Part shown: piece after piece, positions 53,969 to 62,122 of the stretch
How the letters are laid out: every line of letters begins with the position of its first letter
How positions within the stretch are numbered: position 1 is the stretch's first letter
NCBI GenBank assembly: GCA_029202525.1
Contig: CP119325.1
Location: 4,996,001-5,060,000 of the forward strand
DNA from: Candidatus Pseudomonas phytovorans
GTDB taxonomy: Bacteria > Pseudomonadota > Gammaproteobacteria > Pseudomonadales > Pseudomonadaceae
DNA length: 64,000 nucleotides
Reading direction: 5' to 3'
Notes under the pieces: model-generated
The model's database searches: none
Seen by the model: only the letters and a program-made list of their open reading frames with translations
Told to the model about the DNA's origin: nothing
Made by a program: the position numbers and the translations under genes

Positions 53969-56900
53969 ATGCCCAAATCAGCAAACCGCTTTTTGCGCCT
54001 GCCGCGTATCCCTGCGGCCGACCCCCAGGAGTCGGAACAGGCCTGGCAGAACGCCCCACAACTGCTGGCCGCGCTCAACGGCGCGCGCCTGGGGGCCTGG
54101 CTATGGGATATCGAAAGCGGCCGGGTCAGCTGGTCTCGGGGCACCCAGGCCCTGTTCGGCTTCGACCCCCAGCGGCCGTTGCCGGCCGATGTCGACTACC
54201 TCGACTTGCTGCCCGAGGAGGACCGCGCACGCACGCGCCAGGTGTTCCAGGCGGTGTTCAACGGCGAGCCGGTGGAGCAGGCCATGCGCCACCGTATTCG
54301 CTGGCCGGACGGCAGCCTGCACTGGCTGGAGATCAACGGCAGCCTGACCCACGACCAGCATGGCCGGCCCCAGATGATCGGGGTGATCCGCGAAATCACC
54401 CGCCAGCGCGAGCGGGAAACCGCGCTGATCAATTCGGAAAAGCGCTTCGCTACGCTGTTCCACCTCAGCCCCAACGCCATTCTGCTGACCCGCCGCCACG
54501 ACGGCATGATCTTCGAGGTCAACCAGCATTTCGAAGACATGTTCGGCTGGCCCGGTAGCCAGGTTATTGGCAAGACCAGCCTGGAGCTGGGCCTGTGGGT
54601 CAACCCCGAACAACGCCACCAAGTGATGGAGTCGACCCGCGCCAGCGGCGGCCCGCTGATCATGGAGGTGCAGTTCCGCGCCACCAGCGGCAAGGTGCAC
54701 GACGGCATTCTCTGCACCCAGGGCATCGAGCTGGAGGGCGTGACCTTCCTGATCAGCACCTTCGTCGACACCACCGAACGCAAGCGCGCCGAACAGGCCC
54801 TGAAGGACAGCCAGGAACGCCTGGACCTGGCCCTGGACTCGGCGCAGCTGGGCACCTGGGACTGGCATATCCCCAGCGGCATGCTCTACGGCTCGGCCCG
54901 CGCCGCGCAGCTGCACGGCCTGCCGCCCACGCCGTTTCACGAATCGTTCGATGCGTTTTTCGAGGGGGTGCCGGAGCAGGAACGCAACTCGATGCGCCAG
55001 GCCTACCGCAGCCTGCGTGAAGGCCCCGCCGGCAACTACCAGATCACCTACCGGGTGCAGCTGGAAAACGGCATTTCGCGCTATATCGAAAGCCGCGCAC
55101 GGCTGTACCGCGACGAGCAGGGCAACCCGCTGCGCATGGCCGGCACCTTGCTCGACATTACCGACCAGGTGGAGCGTGAGCAGCGCCTGAGCGCCTCGGA
55201 AGAGAAGTTTGCCAGCCTGTTCCAGGTCAGCCCCGACCCGATCTGCGTCACCCGCCAGGATACCGGCCAGTTCATCGAGATCAACCCGGCATTCAGCCAG
55301 ACCTTTGGCTGGGACAGCGACCAGGTGATTGGCCGCACCGCCGAGGAAATCGGCCTGTGGGCCGAGTCCATCGAGCGTGCACAACGTATCGAGCGGGTCA
55401 TCCGTGAGCAGGCGCTGAGCAACGTCGCTGTGGTGGTCAACCACCGCGACGGTGCGCCATTGACCTGTGTGATCTCCAGCCGCCTGATCACCGTCGACGA
55501 CCAGCCCTGCAGCGTTACCACCCTGCGCGACATTACCCAGCAGCAACGCGCCGAGGCGGCGCTGAAGTCCAGCGAGGAGAAGTTCGCCAAGGCCTTCCAT
55601 TCCAGCCCCGACGCCATCACCATCACCGAACGCCACAGCGGCCGCTACCTGGAAATCAACGATGGCTTCTGCCGCCTGACCGGCTACAGCGCTGGCGATG
55701 TGGTTGGCCACACGGTGTACGAGATCGGCATCTGGGCCGACGACAAGCAGCGCAGCGCGTTGCTGGCCGAGTTGCGCGAACGCGGCCGGGTGCATCACCG
55801 GGAAATGCTCGGGCGCAACAAGCGCGGCGATATCCTTACCGTGGAAGTCTCAGTCGAGCCGATCACCCTCAACGAAGTCGACTGCCTGCTGCTGACCGCC
55901 CGCGACGTCAGCCTGCTGAAGAACGCCCAGGCACAGATACGCCACCTGGCCTACCACGACCCGCTGACCAACCTGCCCAACCGCGCCCTGCTGATGGACC
56001 GCCTGAGCCAGCAGATCGCCCTGCTCAAGCGCCACAACCTGCGCGGCGCCCTGCTGTTCCTGGACCTCGACCACTTCAAGCACATCAACGACTCGCTGGG
56101 CCACCCGGTGGGTGACACGGTGCTGAAAATCATCACCGCCCGTCTGGAGGCCAGTGTGCGCCTGGAAGACACGGTGGCCCGCCTGGGCGGAGACGAGTTC
56201 GTGGTACTGCTCAGCGGCCTGGAGGGCAGCCGTGAGCTGGTGGAGGAAAAAGTCCGCGAACTGGCCGACACCCTGCGTGAGCTGCTGGCTGAACCCATGT
56301 CACTGGATGGCCAGCGCCTGCAGGTAACGCCCAGCATCGGCGTGGCGCTGATCCCCGACCACGGCACCACCCCGGCCGACTTGCTCAAGCGTGCCGATAT
56401 CGCCCTTTATCGGGCCAAGGACTCCGGGCGCAACACCACCCAGTTGTTCCACACCACCATGCAGAAGGCCGCCAGCGAGCGCCTGCGCATGGAAAACGAC
56501 CTGCGCCTTGCCTTGGCCCGTGGCGAGCTGGCACTGCACTTCCAGCCACAGGTGGATGCCCGCGACAACCGCATCGTCGGTGCCGAGGTGCTGCTGCGCT
56601 GGCACCACCCGCAACTGGGCCAGCAACCGCCCGCACAATTCATTCAGGTGCTGGAAGAAAGCGGCCTGATCCTGGAAGTTGGCAGCTGGATACTCGACGA
56701 AGCCTGCGATGCTTGCGCACGCATGCTGAACGACGGACTGGTCGACGCTGATGATTTCAGCCTGTGCGTGAACATCAGCCCACGCCAGTTCCGCCAGAAC
56801 GACTTTGTCGGGCGCGTGCTGCGCAGCCTGGACGACTACCAGCTGCCTCGGCACATGCTCAAGCTGGAAATTACCGAAGGCATCGTCATCCAGAACCTTG

Positions 56901-57265
56901 AAGACACCATCAGCAAGATGCGCGAACTGAAGCGCTACGGGGTGAGTTTTGCCATGGACGACTTTGGCACTGGATATTCCTCGCTGACTTACCTCAAGCG
57001 CCTGCCAGTCGATGCGCTGAAGATCGACCAGACCTTCGTGCGCGATGCACCGATCGACCCCAACGACGCAGAAATCGTCCGCGCCATTGTCGCCATGGCC
57101 CGCAGCCTGGACCTGGCCGTGATTGCCGAGGGCGTGGAGCTGACCGAGCAACTTGAGTTTCTCGAACGGCTGGGCTGCCACCTGTACCAGGGTTACCTGC
57201 ACAGCCGGCCATTGCCGTTGCCAGAGTTTCGCAAGATGCTGCTGGAGGCACCGGCGGATTACTGA
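53969..57265 (+). CDS. Five-PAS GGDEF/EAL cyclic-di-GMP protein
   Basis: A 1,098-residue cytosolic protein without membrane segments. Five PAS/PAC units occupy about 35-655. The GGDEF domain has an intact RLGGDEFVVLLSG active site (about 739) and an RxxD inhibitory site (RLED) five residues before it. The EAL domain begins EVLLRW (Val for Ala) and keeps NISPRQF, EITEG, DDFGTGYSSL, KIDQTFV and AEGVE, so phosphodiesterase activity is plausible. PAS 2, 4 and 5 are alike. Sensed signals are unknown. Confidence 0.94.
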   Translation: MPKSANRFLRLPRIPAADPQESEQAWQNAPQLLAALNGARLGAWLWDIESGRVSWSRGTQALFGFDPQRPLPADVDYLDLLPEEDRARTRQVFQAVFNGEPVEQAMRHRIRWPDGSLHWLEINGSLTHDQHGRPQMIGVIREITRQRERETALINSEKRFATLFHLSPNAILLTRRHDGMIFEVNQHFEDMFGWPGSQVIGKTSLELGLWVNPEQRHQVMESTRASGGPLIMEVQFRATSGKVHDGILCTQGIELEGVTFLISTFVDTTERKRAEQALKDSQERLDLALDSAQLGTWDWHIPSGMLYGSARAAQLHGLPPTPFHESFDAFFEGVPEQERNSMRQAYRSLREGPAGNYQITYRVQLENGISRYIESRARLYRDEQGNPLRMAGTLLDITDQVEREQRLSASEEKFASLFQVSPDPICVTRQDTGQFIEINPAFSQTFGWDSDQVIGRTAEEIGLWAESIERAQRIERVIREQALSNVAVVVNHRDGAPLTCVISSRLITVDDQPCSVTTLRDITQQQRAEAALKSSEEKFAKAFHSSPDAITITERHSGRYLEINDGFCRLTGYSAGDVVGHTVYEIGIWADDKQRSALLAELRERGRVHHREMLGRNKRGDILTVEVSVEPITLNEVDCLLLTARDVSLLKNAQAQIRHLAYHDPLTNLPNRALLMDRLSQQIALLKRHNLRGALLFLDLDHFKHINDSLGHPVGDTVLKIITARLEASVRLEDTVARLGGDEFVVLLSGLEGSRELVEEKVRELADTLRELLAEPMSLDGQRLQVTPSIGVALIPDHGTTPADLLKRADIALYRAKDSGRNTTQLFHTTMQKAASERLRMENDLRLALARGELALHFQPQVDARDNRIVGAEVLLRWHHPQLGQQPPAQFIQVLEESGLILEVGSWILDEACDACARMLNDGLVDADDFSLCVNISPRQFRQNDFVGRVLRSLDDYQLPRHMLKLEITEGIVIQNLEDTISKMRELKRYGVSFAMDDFGTGYSSLTYLKRLPVDALKIDQTFVRDAPIDPNDAEIVRAIVAMARSLDLAVIAEGVELTEQLEFLERLGCHLYQGYLHSRPLPLPEFRKMLLEAPADY

Positions 57266-57279
57266 CCGCGTCAGCGCCA

Positions 57280-57312
57280 CAAAAAAGGGCATCCCTGAGG
57301 ATGCCCTTTTTC
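57280..57312. terminator. Shared terminator between GGDEF/EAL gene and ibpA
   Basis: AAAAAAGGGCATCC-CTGA-GGATGCCCTTTTT is symmetrical with A and T runs, so it can stop both converging transcripts. Confidence 0.9.
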
Positions 57313-57324
57313 ACAGCTACGCGA

Positions 57325-57768
57325 TCAGTTCAGCGCTGGTTTGTCGCCATTGATCGGGATGCGCTTGGCCTTGGCTTCTTCAGGCACGATGCGCAGCAGG
57401 TCGATGCTGAGCAGGCCGTTGGCCAGGCCGGCGGCTTTCACTTCGATGTGGTCGGCCAGGCGGAACGACAGCTTGAAGGCGCGCTGCGCGATACCCTGAT
57501 GCAGGTAGGTCACTTCAGCGGTGCCATTGTCGCGTTTGCCACCGGTCACGGTCAGGACACCTTTCTCGACCTGCAGGTCGAGGTCCTGCTCCTGGAAACC
57601 GGCTGCGGCAACCACAATGCGGTAGTGGTCTTCGCCATGCTTTTCCACGTTGTAGGGCGGGTAGCTGCTACCGGCCTCATTACGTGCCGCGGATTCGAAC
57701 AGGTCGTTGAAACGGTCGAAACCAACGGAATGGCGGAACAGTGGAGCGAGAGAGAAAGCGGTAGTCAT
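57325..57768 (-). CDS. ibpA: Small heat-shock protein IbpA
   Basis: A 147-residue Hsp20 chaperone that holds unfolding proteins. The alpha-crystallin domain covers about 35-125 (YRIVVAAAGFQEQDLDLQVE, GIAQRAFKLSFRLADHIEV), and a C-terminal RIPI gives the I-x-I anchor. Two ATGs are six bases apart; 57768 is chosen because AGGAG lies 9 nt before it, against 3 nt for 57774. It is preceded by a sigma-32 promoter and ROSE-like leader. Confidence 0.96.
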   Translation of the reverse strand: MTTAFSLAPLFRHSVGFDRFNDLFESAARNEAGSSYPPYNVEKHGEDHYRIVVAAAGFQEQDLDLQVEKGVLTVTGGKRDNGTAEVTYLHQGIAQRAFKLSFRLADHIEVKAAGLANGLLSIDLLRIVPEEAKAKRIPINGDKPALN

Positions 57769-57836
57769 GGTCATAAACTCCTGAGATTCAGCAAGTAAGT
57801 CATTACGCGACCCGACTTCGGCATCGCGTACTCAAG
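57769..57836 (-). promoter_or_regulatory. ROSE-like RNA thermometer in the ibpA leader
   Basis: In the leader, CTTGCTGAATCTCAGGAG lets CUUGCU pair with the AGGAG ribosome site, leaving a bulged G, the hallmark of ROSE elements. An upstream hairpin (GATGCCGAAGTCGGGTCGC region) also fits the family. Confidence 0.7.
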
Positions 57837-57837
57837 A

Positions 57838-57864
57838 GATATGGCCGAGGGAAATGCTTTCAAG
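57838..57864 (-). promoter_or_regulatory. Sigma-32 promoter of ibpA
   Basis: Minus strand CTTGAAA (57858-57864), 13-nt spacer, CCATATC (57838-57844), close to the CTTGAAA/CCCATnT heat-shock consensus. Confidence 0.8.
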
Positions 57865-57896
57865 GGGCAAGCCGAAAAAATCTGAAATCGGTGTTG

Positions 57897-57989
57897 CCCT
57901 TTTCGCGGGCACGCCCGCTCCCACAGGATCACCACAGGCCTCAGGACCGGTGCGATACCTGTGGGAGCGGGCGCGCCCGCGAAAGGGCC
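57897..57989. repeat. REP pair
   Basis: CCCTTTTCGCGGGCACGCCC ... GGGCGCGCCCGCGAAAGGGC between dusC and the ibpA promoter. Confidence 0.87.
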
Positions 57990-57992
57990 GGA

Positions 57993-58964
57993 TCAGGCAA
58001 CACAAGCCTCGAAGGACATTGCATCAACCCCCAGCAACCGGCTGATCCGTGCGCAATCATCTTCCCGGCGCAACTCGGCAAACAACACCACCGCCTCGGG
58101 GTAACTGCGGGTCAGCATGGCCAGCCACTGCTTCATCCGCCCCGGCGCATAGCGCGGCGACAGCTTGGCCTGGGCCTGGCGCCAGAACTCGCGCAACAAC
58201 GGCAGCAGGTCGTCCCAGCTCATCGGCTGATAGTCGCGACCGTCACGCGCTGCGGCAATCTGCAGGCCCAGGTCAGGGCGCGATACCAGACCACGGCCCA
58301 GCATGATGTCTTCAGCGCCACTGACCTCCCGGCAACGCCGCCAGTCATCCACAGTCCAGATCTCGCCATTGGCAAACACCGGCACCTTGACCACATCCTG
58401 CACCCGCGCCACCCACTCCCAGTGCGCCGGCGGCTTGTAGCCCTCGACCTTGGTCCGGGCATGCACCACCAGGTGCGCCGAGCCGCCCTCGGCCAACGCC
58501 GTGGCACATTCCAGCGCACCGTCGGGGCTGTCGAAGCCCAGGCGCATCTTCGAGGTCACCGGGATATGCGCCGGCACTGCGCGGCGCACTTCACGCACGA
58601 TGGCGTGCAACAACTCAGGCTCTTTGAGCAGCACCGCCCCGCCGCGTGACTTGTTCACGGTCTTGGCGGGGCAGCCGAAGTTCAGGTCGATCACTGGCGC
58701 ACCCAGCTCACAGGCCAGCGCCGCGTTTTCTGCCAGGCACACCGGGTCCGACCCCAGCAACTGCACGCGCATGGGCACCCCGGCAGCCGTGCGCGCACCT
58801 TGGCGCAGCTCGGGCGCCAACTTGTCGAACGAGGACGCCGGCAGCAGGCGGTCGCACACGCGAATGAACTCGGTGACGCACCAGTCGATACCGCCCACGC
58901 GGGTCAATACGTCGCGCAGGATGTTGTCAACCAGCCCCTCCATGGGGGCCAGGGCAATTTGCAT
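57993..58964 (-). CDS. dusC: tRNA-dihydrouridine(16) synthase
   Basis: A 323-residue FMN enzyme reducing uridine in the tRNA D-loop. It starts MQIALAPMEGLVDNILRDVL, and the catalytic Cys is in LNFGCPAKTVNKSRGGAVLL. The ANGEIWTVDDW flavin loop is present. The opening MEGLVD and length fit DusC rather than DusA or DusB. Confidence 0.94.
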   Translation of the reverse strand: MQIALAPMEGLVDNILRDVLTRVGGIDWCVTEFIRVCDRLLPASSFDKLAPELRQGARTAAGVPMRVQLLGSDPVCLAENAALACELGAPVIDLNFGCPAKTVNKSRGGAVLLKEPELLHAIVREVRRAVPAHIPVTSKMRLGFDSPDGALECATALAEGGSAHLVVHARTKVEGYKPPAHWEWVARVQDVVKVPVFANGEIWTVDDWRRCREVSGAEDIMLGRGLVSRPDLGLQIAAARDGRDYQPMSWDDLLPLLREFWRQAQAKLSPRYAPGRMKQWLAMLTRSYPEAVVLFAELRREDDCARISRLLGVDAMSFEACVA

Positions 58965-59015
58965 GTCGGGGTCTCGGCGGAAAAAGCCGGCAGTCTAGCA
59001 AATATTGCCGGGGTT

Positions 59016-59450
59016 TCAGGCGCCGATCAGCGCCGCGCCGTAACCGTCGATGAATTCCGCTGGCATGCGCCGGGCTTTGCCGCTGGACAGCTCGATGCAG
59101 GCAAAGGTGGTTTGCGCACGCAGCAGGGTTACGCCGTCACGCGGGCGCTTGAGCTGGAAGCGCCGGGTCATGCGCAGGCGCTGGTCCCAGTCGATAATCC
59201 AGGTGGCCAGTTGCAGTTCGTCGTCCTCGTAGGCGGCGGCCAGGTAATCGATTTCGTGGCGTACCACCGCCATCGCCCGGTCCAGGCGCCGGTACTCGGC
59301 CAGGTCCAGCCCCAGGCGCTGGGAATGGCGCCAGGCGCAGCGCTCCAGCCAGGTGACGTAGACCGCGTTGTTGGCGTGGCCGAGGCCGTCGATATCCTCA
59401 CTGCCGACGCGCAGGTCGATGACGAAGGGTGTTGCCAGGTCCCAGCTCAT
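59016..59450 (-). CDS. 4HBT-family acyl-CoA thioesterase
   Basis: A 144-residue hotdog-fold protein. DIDGLGHANNAVYVTWLERC is the 4-hydroxybenzoyl-CoA thioesterase-type active-site helix. It resembles YbgC-like enzymes but is not part of a tol-pal cluster here. Acyl-CoA hydrolysis is likely; the chain is unknown. Confidence 0.88.
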   Translation of the reverse strand: MSWDLATPFVIDLRVGSEDIDGLGHANNAVYVTWLERCAWRHSQRLGLDLAEYRRLDRAMAVVRHEIDYLAAAYEDDELQLATWIIDWDQRLRMTRRFQLKRPRDGVTLLRAQTTFACIELSSGKARRMPAEFIDGYGAALIGA

Positions 59451-59552
59451 GTTCGCTTCCTTGGCAAAAAAGGGGATTTAGCAGCGACCTGTGGGGTAAT
59501 GTCCAGCCCCGTGAGACTGACGCGGCCCTGTAGGAGCGCGTCAGGCCTGTAA

Positions 59553-60386
59553 CTAGGCGCTTTGCCGCGCTGGCGCAGCCGACTGGGCCAGCAACTCGAG
59601 CACTGCGTCACCCACCCGGGGATCGGACAGCACCCGCTGGTGCCCACCCTGCTCCAACAGCATCAGGCGACTATCGAACCAGGCCTTATGGATTACCTGA
59701 GCTTCATCGGCAGCCACCAGAGCATCATCGGCAGCATGCACCACCAACCCCGGCAACTCCAGCTGGTAGCCTGTCACATCCAGCCGTGCGATCTGCATGC
59801 CCACATCCCGCTCCACCTGGCGAATGAAAGCCGCCCGCGCGCGCGCCGGCATCCCCAGGCGATGGGCAAAACCACGCAGCACGCCCAGCAGCCGCGCCGG
59901 GGCGGCAATGCTGACTGCTGCCTCAGTGCGCAGCCCCATCTGCAAGGCTAGCAACACACTGGCACCGCCCATCGAGTGGCCAATCACCGCTCGCAGCGGC
60001 GGCAACTCGGCGGCAGCTTCAAGCAGTGCTCGGGCAAACAGCACTACATTCGCCTGCTCGCCAGGTGAACGCCCATGCCCTGGCCCCTCCAGTGCCACCA
60101 CCGTGTGCCCGGCCAGGACCAGGGTTTCAATCAGGGCGGCAAACTGGGTCGGGCGCCCTTCCCAACCATGCATCAGCAGCACGGTCGGGCCTTTGCCCCA
60201 GCGCAAGGCCGACAAACCGAAGCGCAGGGTAATGCGCTCGGCGCTGGCCAGCACGGGCAGCTCCCAATCCCGGGGCGGCAAATTGCGTGGGGTCATGAAA
60301 GCACGGCGCATCTTGCCCGCGACATGCTCGGGGGCCAGGCGGCCCAGGGTGCCATTGACACCACGAATCCAGCTCAGGGTAGTCAT
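59553..60386 (-). CDS. Alpha/beta hydrolase
   Basis: A 277-residue hydrolase with oxyanion segment LLMHGWEGRPTQF, nucleophile elbow GHSMGGAS, an acidic residue in VHAADDALV and final His in GGHQRVL. ATG 60386 is favoured over 60392 because GGAG then has normal spacing. It follows the TetR gene by 15 nt and is probably its target. Confidence 0.88.
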   Translation of the reverse strand: MTTLSWIRGVNGTLGRLAPEHVAGKMRRAFMTPRNLPPRDWELPVLASAERITLRFGLSALRWGKGPTVLLMHGWEGRPTQFAALIETLVLAGHTVVALEGPGHGRSPGEQANVVLFARALLEAAAELPPLRAVIGHSMGGASVLLALQMGLRTEAAVSIAAPARLLGVLRGFAHRLGMPARARAAFIRQVERDVGMQIARLDVTGYQLELPGLVVHAADDALVAADEAQVIHKAWFDSRLMLLEQGGHQRVLSDPRVGDAVLELLAQSAAPARQSA

Positions 60387-60401
60387 CGCCATGCTCCAGG
60401 G

Positions 60402-60941
60402 TTAAAGCACCGCCGATTTGGCGGCGCGCAGAATACGGTCAGACAGGTCACTGGTACCCAAGGCACGGGCCAGGGCAAGGCCGCCGACCATCAGCGCCAG
60501 GTCGGCCAGGGCCTTGTCGGCATCTTCGGGACAGTCGACCATGGCAGCGGTCATCAGCTCGATGTGCTCGGCCAATACCTCGCGGAAGACCTCCGGCAAG
60601 CGCTGCATCTCGCCCAGCGAATTCGGCAGCGGGCAAGCGTGCACTTCGGCATCCCGGTGTTTGCGCGACAGGTAGAAGGCACTGGCCAGCGCCCGCCTCC
60701 CTGCACCATCCAGGCTGGGGTCGATCTGGGCGAGCAAGGCGCGGCGCTCGCCCAATAACTGGCGGAACGCTTCGAGCATCAGCTCGTCCTTGCTGTCGAA
60801 GTGGGCATAGAAACCGCCTACGGTCAGGCCTGCCGCCCCCATCACCTGGCTAACGCTGGGCTCGGCCGGGCCGTGCTGGATCAGCGCACTGCGTGCAGCT
60901 TCCAGAATGCGCTCGCGGGTTCTGCTCTTCTTGTCGCTCAT
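60402..60941 (-). CDS. TetR-family regulator
   Basis: A 179-residue repressor: N-terminal HTH (about 8-55; RERILEAARSALIQHG, VSQVMGAAGLTVGGFYAHFD) and a helical ligand domain. ATG 60941 gives MSDKKSRTRERILEAA. A 10-bp inverted repeat upstream is a likely self-operator. Confidence 0.92.
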   Translation of the reverse strand: MSDKKSRTRERILEAARSALIQHGPAEPSVSQVMGAAGLTVGGFYAHFDSKDELMLEAFRQLLGERRALLAQIDPSLDGAGRRALASAFYLSRKHRDAEVHACPLPNSLGEMQRLPEVFREVLAEHIELMTAAMVDCPEDADKALADLALMVGGLALARALGTSDLSDRILRAAKSAVL

Positions 60942-60959
60942 CAGGCACTCGCCAATCAA

Positions 60960-60993
60960 AATATGATGATCGAAATATTATATTCATCATATT
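60960..60993. promoter_or_regulatory. Operator-like palindrome upstream of tetR gene
   Basis: AATATGATGA and TCATCATATT, 14 nt apart, 19 nt upstream of the TetR ATG. The site is AT-rich in GC-rich surroundings. Confidence 0.6.
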
Positions 60994-61049
60994 TTTTTGG
61001 CAAGTGAAATTTCACGCCGCTTGTCAGCTGCGAAATTTTTTGCAAGAGA

Positions 61050-61091
61050 GAAAAAACAAAAGGCCCATTCAATAAGCGAATGAGCCTTTAA
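61050..61091 (-). terminator. Terminator of the Ala/Glu tRNA cluster
   Basis: Minus strand: AAAGGCTCATTCG / TGAATGGGCCTTT stem, then GTTTTTT. Confidence 0.8.
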
Positions 61092-61116
61092 AGTCCCGCA
61101 AAACGCGGGTAAATAT

Positions 61117-61191
61117 GGCGTCCCCTAGGGGACTCGAACCCCTGTTACCGCCGTGAAAGGGCGGTGTCCTAGGCCACTAGACGAAGGGGAC
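61117..61191 (-). tRNA. tRNA-Glu (TTC), copy 1
   Basis: Anticodon loop CTTTCAC, acceptor GTCCCCT, CCA encoded. It reads as 75 nt, one C fewer in the T-arm (CGAACCCTG) than copies 2 and 3 (CGAACCCCTG). Confidence 0.9.
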
Positions 61192-61233
61192 GTAACCTTC
61201 GCGAAGATTCACATGCGTGAACCCTGGCAGAAA

Positions 61234-61309
61234 TGGTGGAGCTAAGCGGGATCGAACCGCTGACCTCCTGCATGCCATGCAGGCGCTCTCCCAGCTGAGC
61301 TATAGCCCC
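61234..61309 (-). tRNA. tRNA-Ala (GGC), copy 1
   Basis: 76 nt with CCA. Acceptor GGGGCTA, anticodon loop ATGGCAT. Confidence 0.96.
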
Positions 61310-61312
61310 GAA

Positions 61313-61349
61313 ACAAAAGGCTCATCAATAATCGACAAGCCTTTTTAAG
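61313..61349 (-). terminator. Terminator-like hairpin inside the tRNA cluster
   Basis: Minus strand AAAAGGCTTGTCG / TGATGAGCCTTTTGTTT, related to the terminator at the cluster end. Confidence 0.5.
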
Positions 61350-61371
61350 CCCTGCAAAACGCAGGAAAAAG

Positions 61372-61447
61372 TGGCGTCCCCTAGGGGACTCGAACCCCTG
61401 TTACCGCCGTGAAAGGGCGGTGTCCTAGGCCACTAGACGAAGGGGAC
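61372..61447 (-). tRNA. tRNA-Glu (TTC), copy 2
   Basis: 76 nt with CCA, anticodon loop CTTTCAC. Confidence 0.97.
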
Positions 61448-61488
61448 GTAACCTTCGTGCCGATCCGCTTACGCGAACCGCGGCAAAT

Positions 61489-61564
61489 TGGTGGAGCTAA
61501 GCGGGATCGAACCGCTGACCTCCTGCATGCCATGCAGGCGCTCTCCCAGCTGAGCTATAGCCCC
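61489..61564 (-). tRNA. tRNA-Ala (GGC), copy 2
   Basis: 76 nt with CCA, same sequence as copy 1. Confidence 0.97.
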
Positions 61565-61617
61565 GGATTTCTAGCCTCGCGGCCCAGCGACATGATGAAA
61601 CATCGCTTGTGTAAAAC

Positions 61618-61693
61618 TGGCGTCCCCTAGGGGACTCGAACCCCTGTTACCGCCGTGAAAGGGCGGTGTCCTAGGCCACTAGACGAAGGGGAC
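61618..61693 (-). tRNA. tRNA-Glu (TTC), copy 3
   Basis: 76 nt with CCA, same as copy 2. Confidence 0.97.
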
Positions 61694-61765
61694 GAACCTT
61701 CTTACCTTCAAGACCCGGTTGCTGGACCCGGTCTTGCTTATCAGCCTTGGCTGACAAGCGGAATT

Positions 61766-61841
61766 TGGTGGAGCTAAGCGGGATCGAACCGCTGACCTCC
61801 TGCATGCCATGCAGGCGCTCTCCCAGCTGAGCTATAGCCCC
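61766..61841 (-). tRNA. tRNA-Ala (GGC), copy 3
   Basis: 76 nt with CCA; first gene of the cluster transcript. Confidence 0.97.
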
Positions 61842-61916
61842 ACAATGTCGCTCTGAACTGAATCGCTGGCTGGGTGCCTGGCGTTTCATTTTCGTTCATC
61901 GCTGTGGACGGGGCGC

Positions 61917-61945
61917 ATATTAAGATCGGATTGCATGGCTGTCAA
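61917..61945 (-). promoter_or_regulatory. Sigma-70 promoter of the Ala/Glu tRNA cluster
   Basis: Minus strand TTGACA (61940-61945), 17-nt spacer, TAATAT (61917-61922), then GCGCCCC, a GC-rich stringent discriminator. An AT-rich UP-like stretch lies upstream (about 61948-61985). Confidence 0.88.
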
Positions 61946-62027
61946 ACGAAATTTTGAAATTAATCAAAAGTTTTTTCACAGATAACAATCACTTACCGCC
62001 CTGCCCGGCTACTTCAGGCCCCTTTGA

Positions 62028-62106
62028 ACCTGTGGGAGCGGGTTAACCCGCGAATGCGATGGTGAATTCATTGCAGCATTCGCGGGTTAACCCGCTCCCA
62101 CAGGGT
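62028..62106. repeat. REP pair
   Basis: ACCTGTGGGAGCGGGTTAAC and its complement around a short centre, between gltX and the tRNA promoter. Confidence 0.87.
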
Positions 62107-62122
62107 TCGGCTTACGGCCTTA

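Noticed and set aside
61409..61630. 73-codon ORF over tRNA-Glu/tRNA-Ala (contains DRTADLLHAMQ)
   Set aside because: Antisense tRNA artefact as above; likewise 61671-61889.
61117..61841. Regularly spaced repeats that could suggest a CRISPR array
   Set aside because: The repeats are full tRNA genes of two kinds; no 25-35-nt repeat/spacer pattern and no cas genes.
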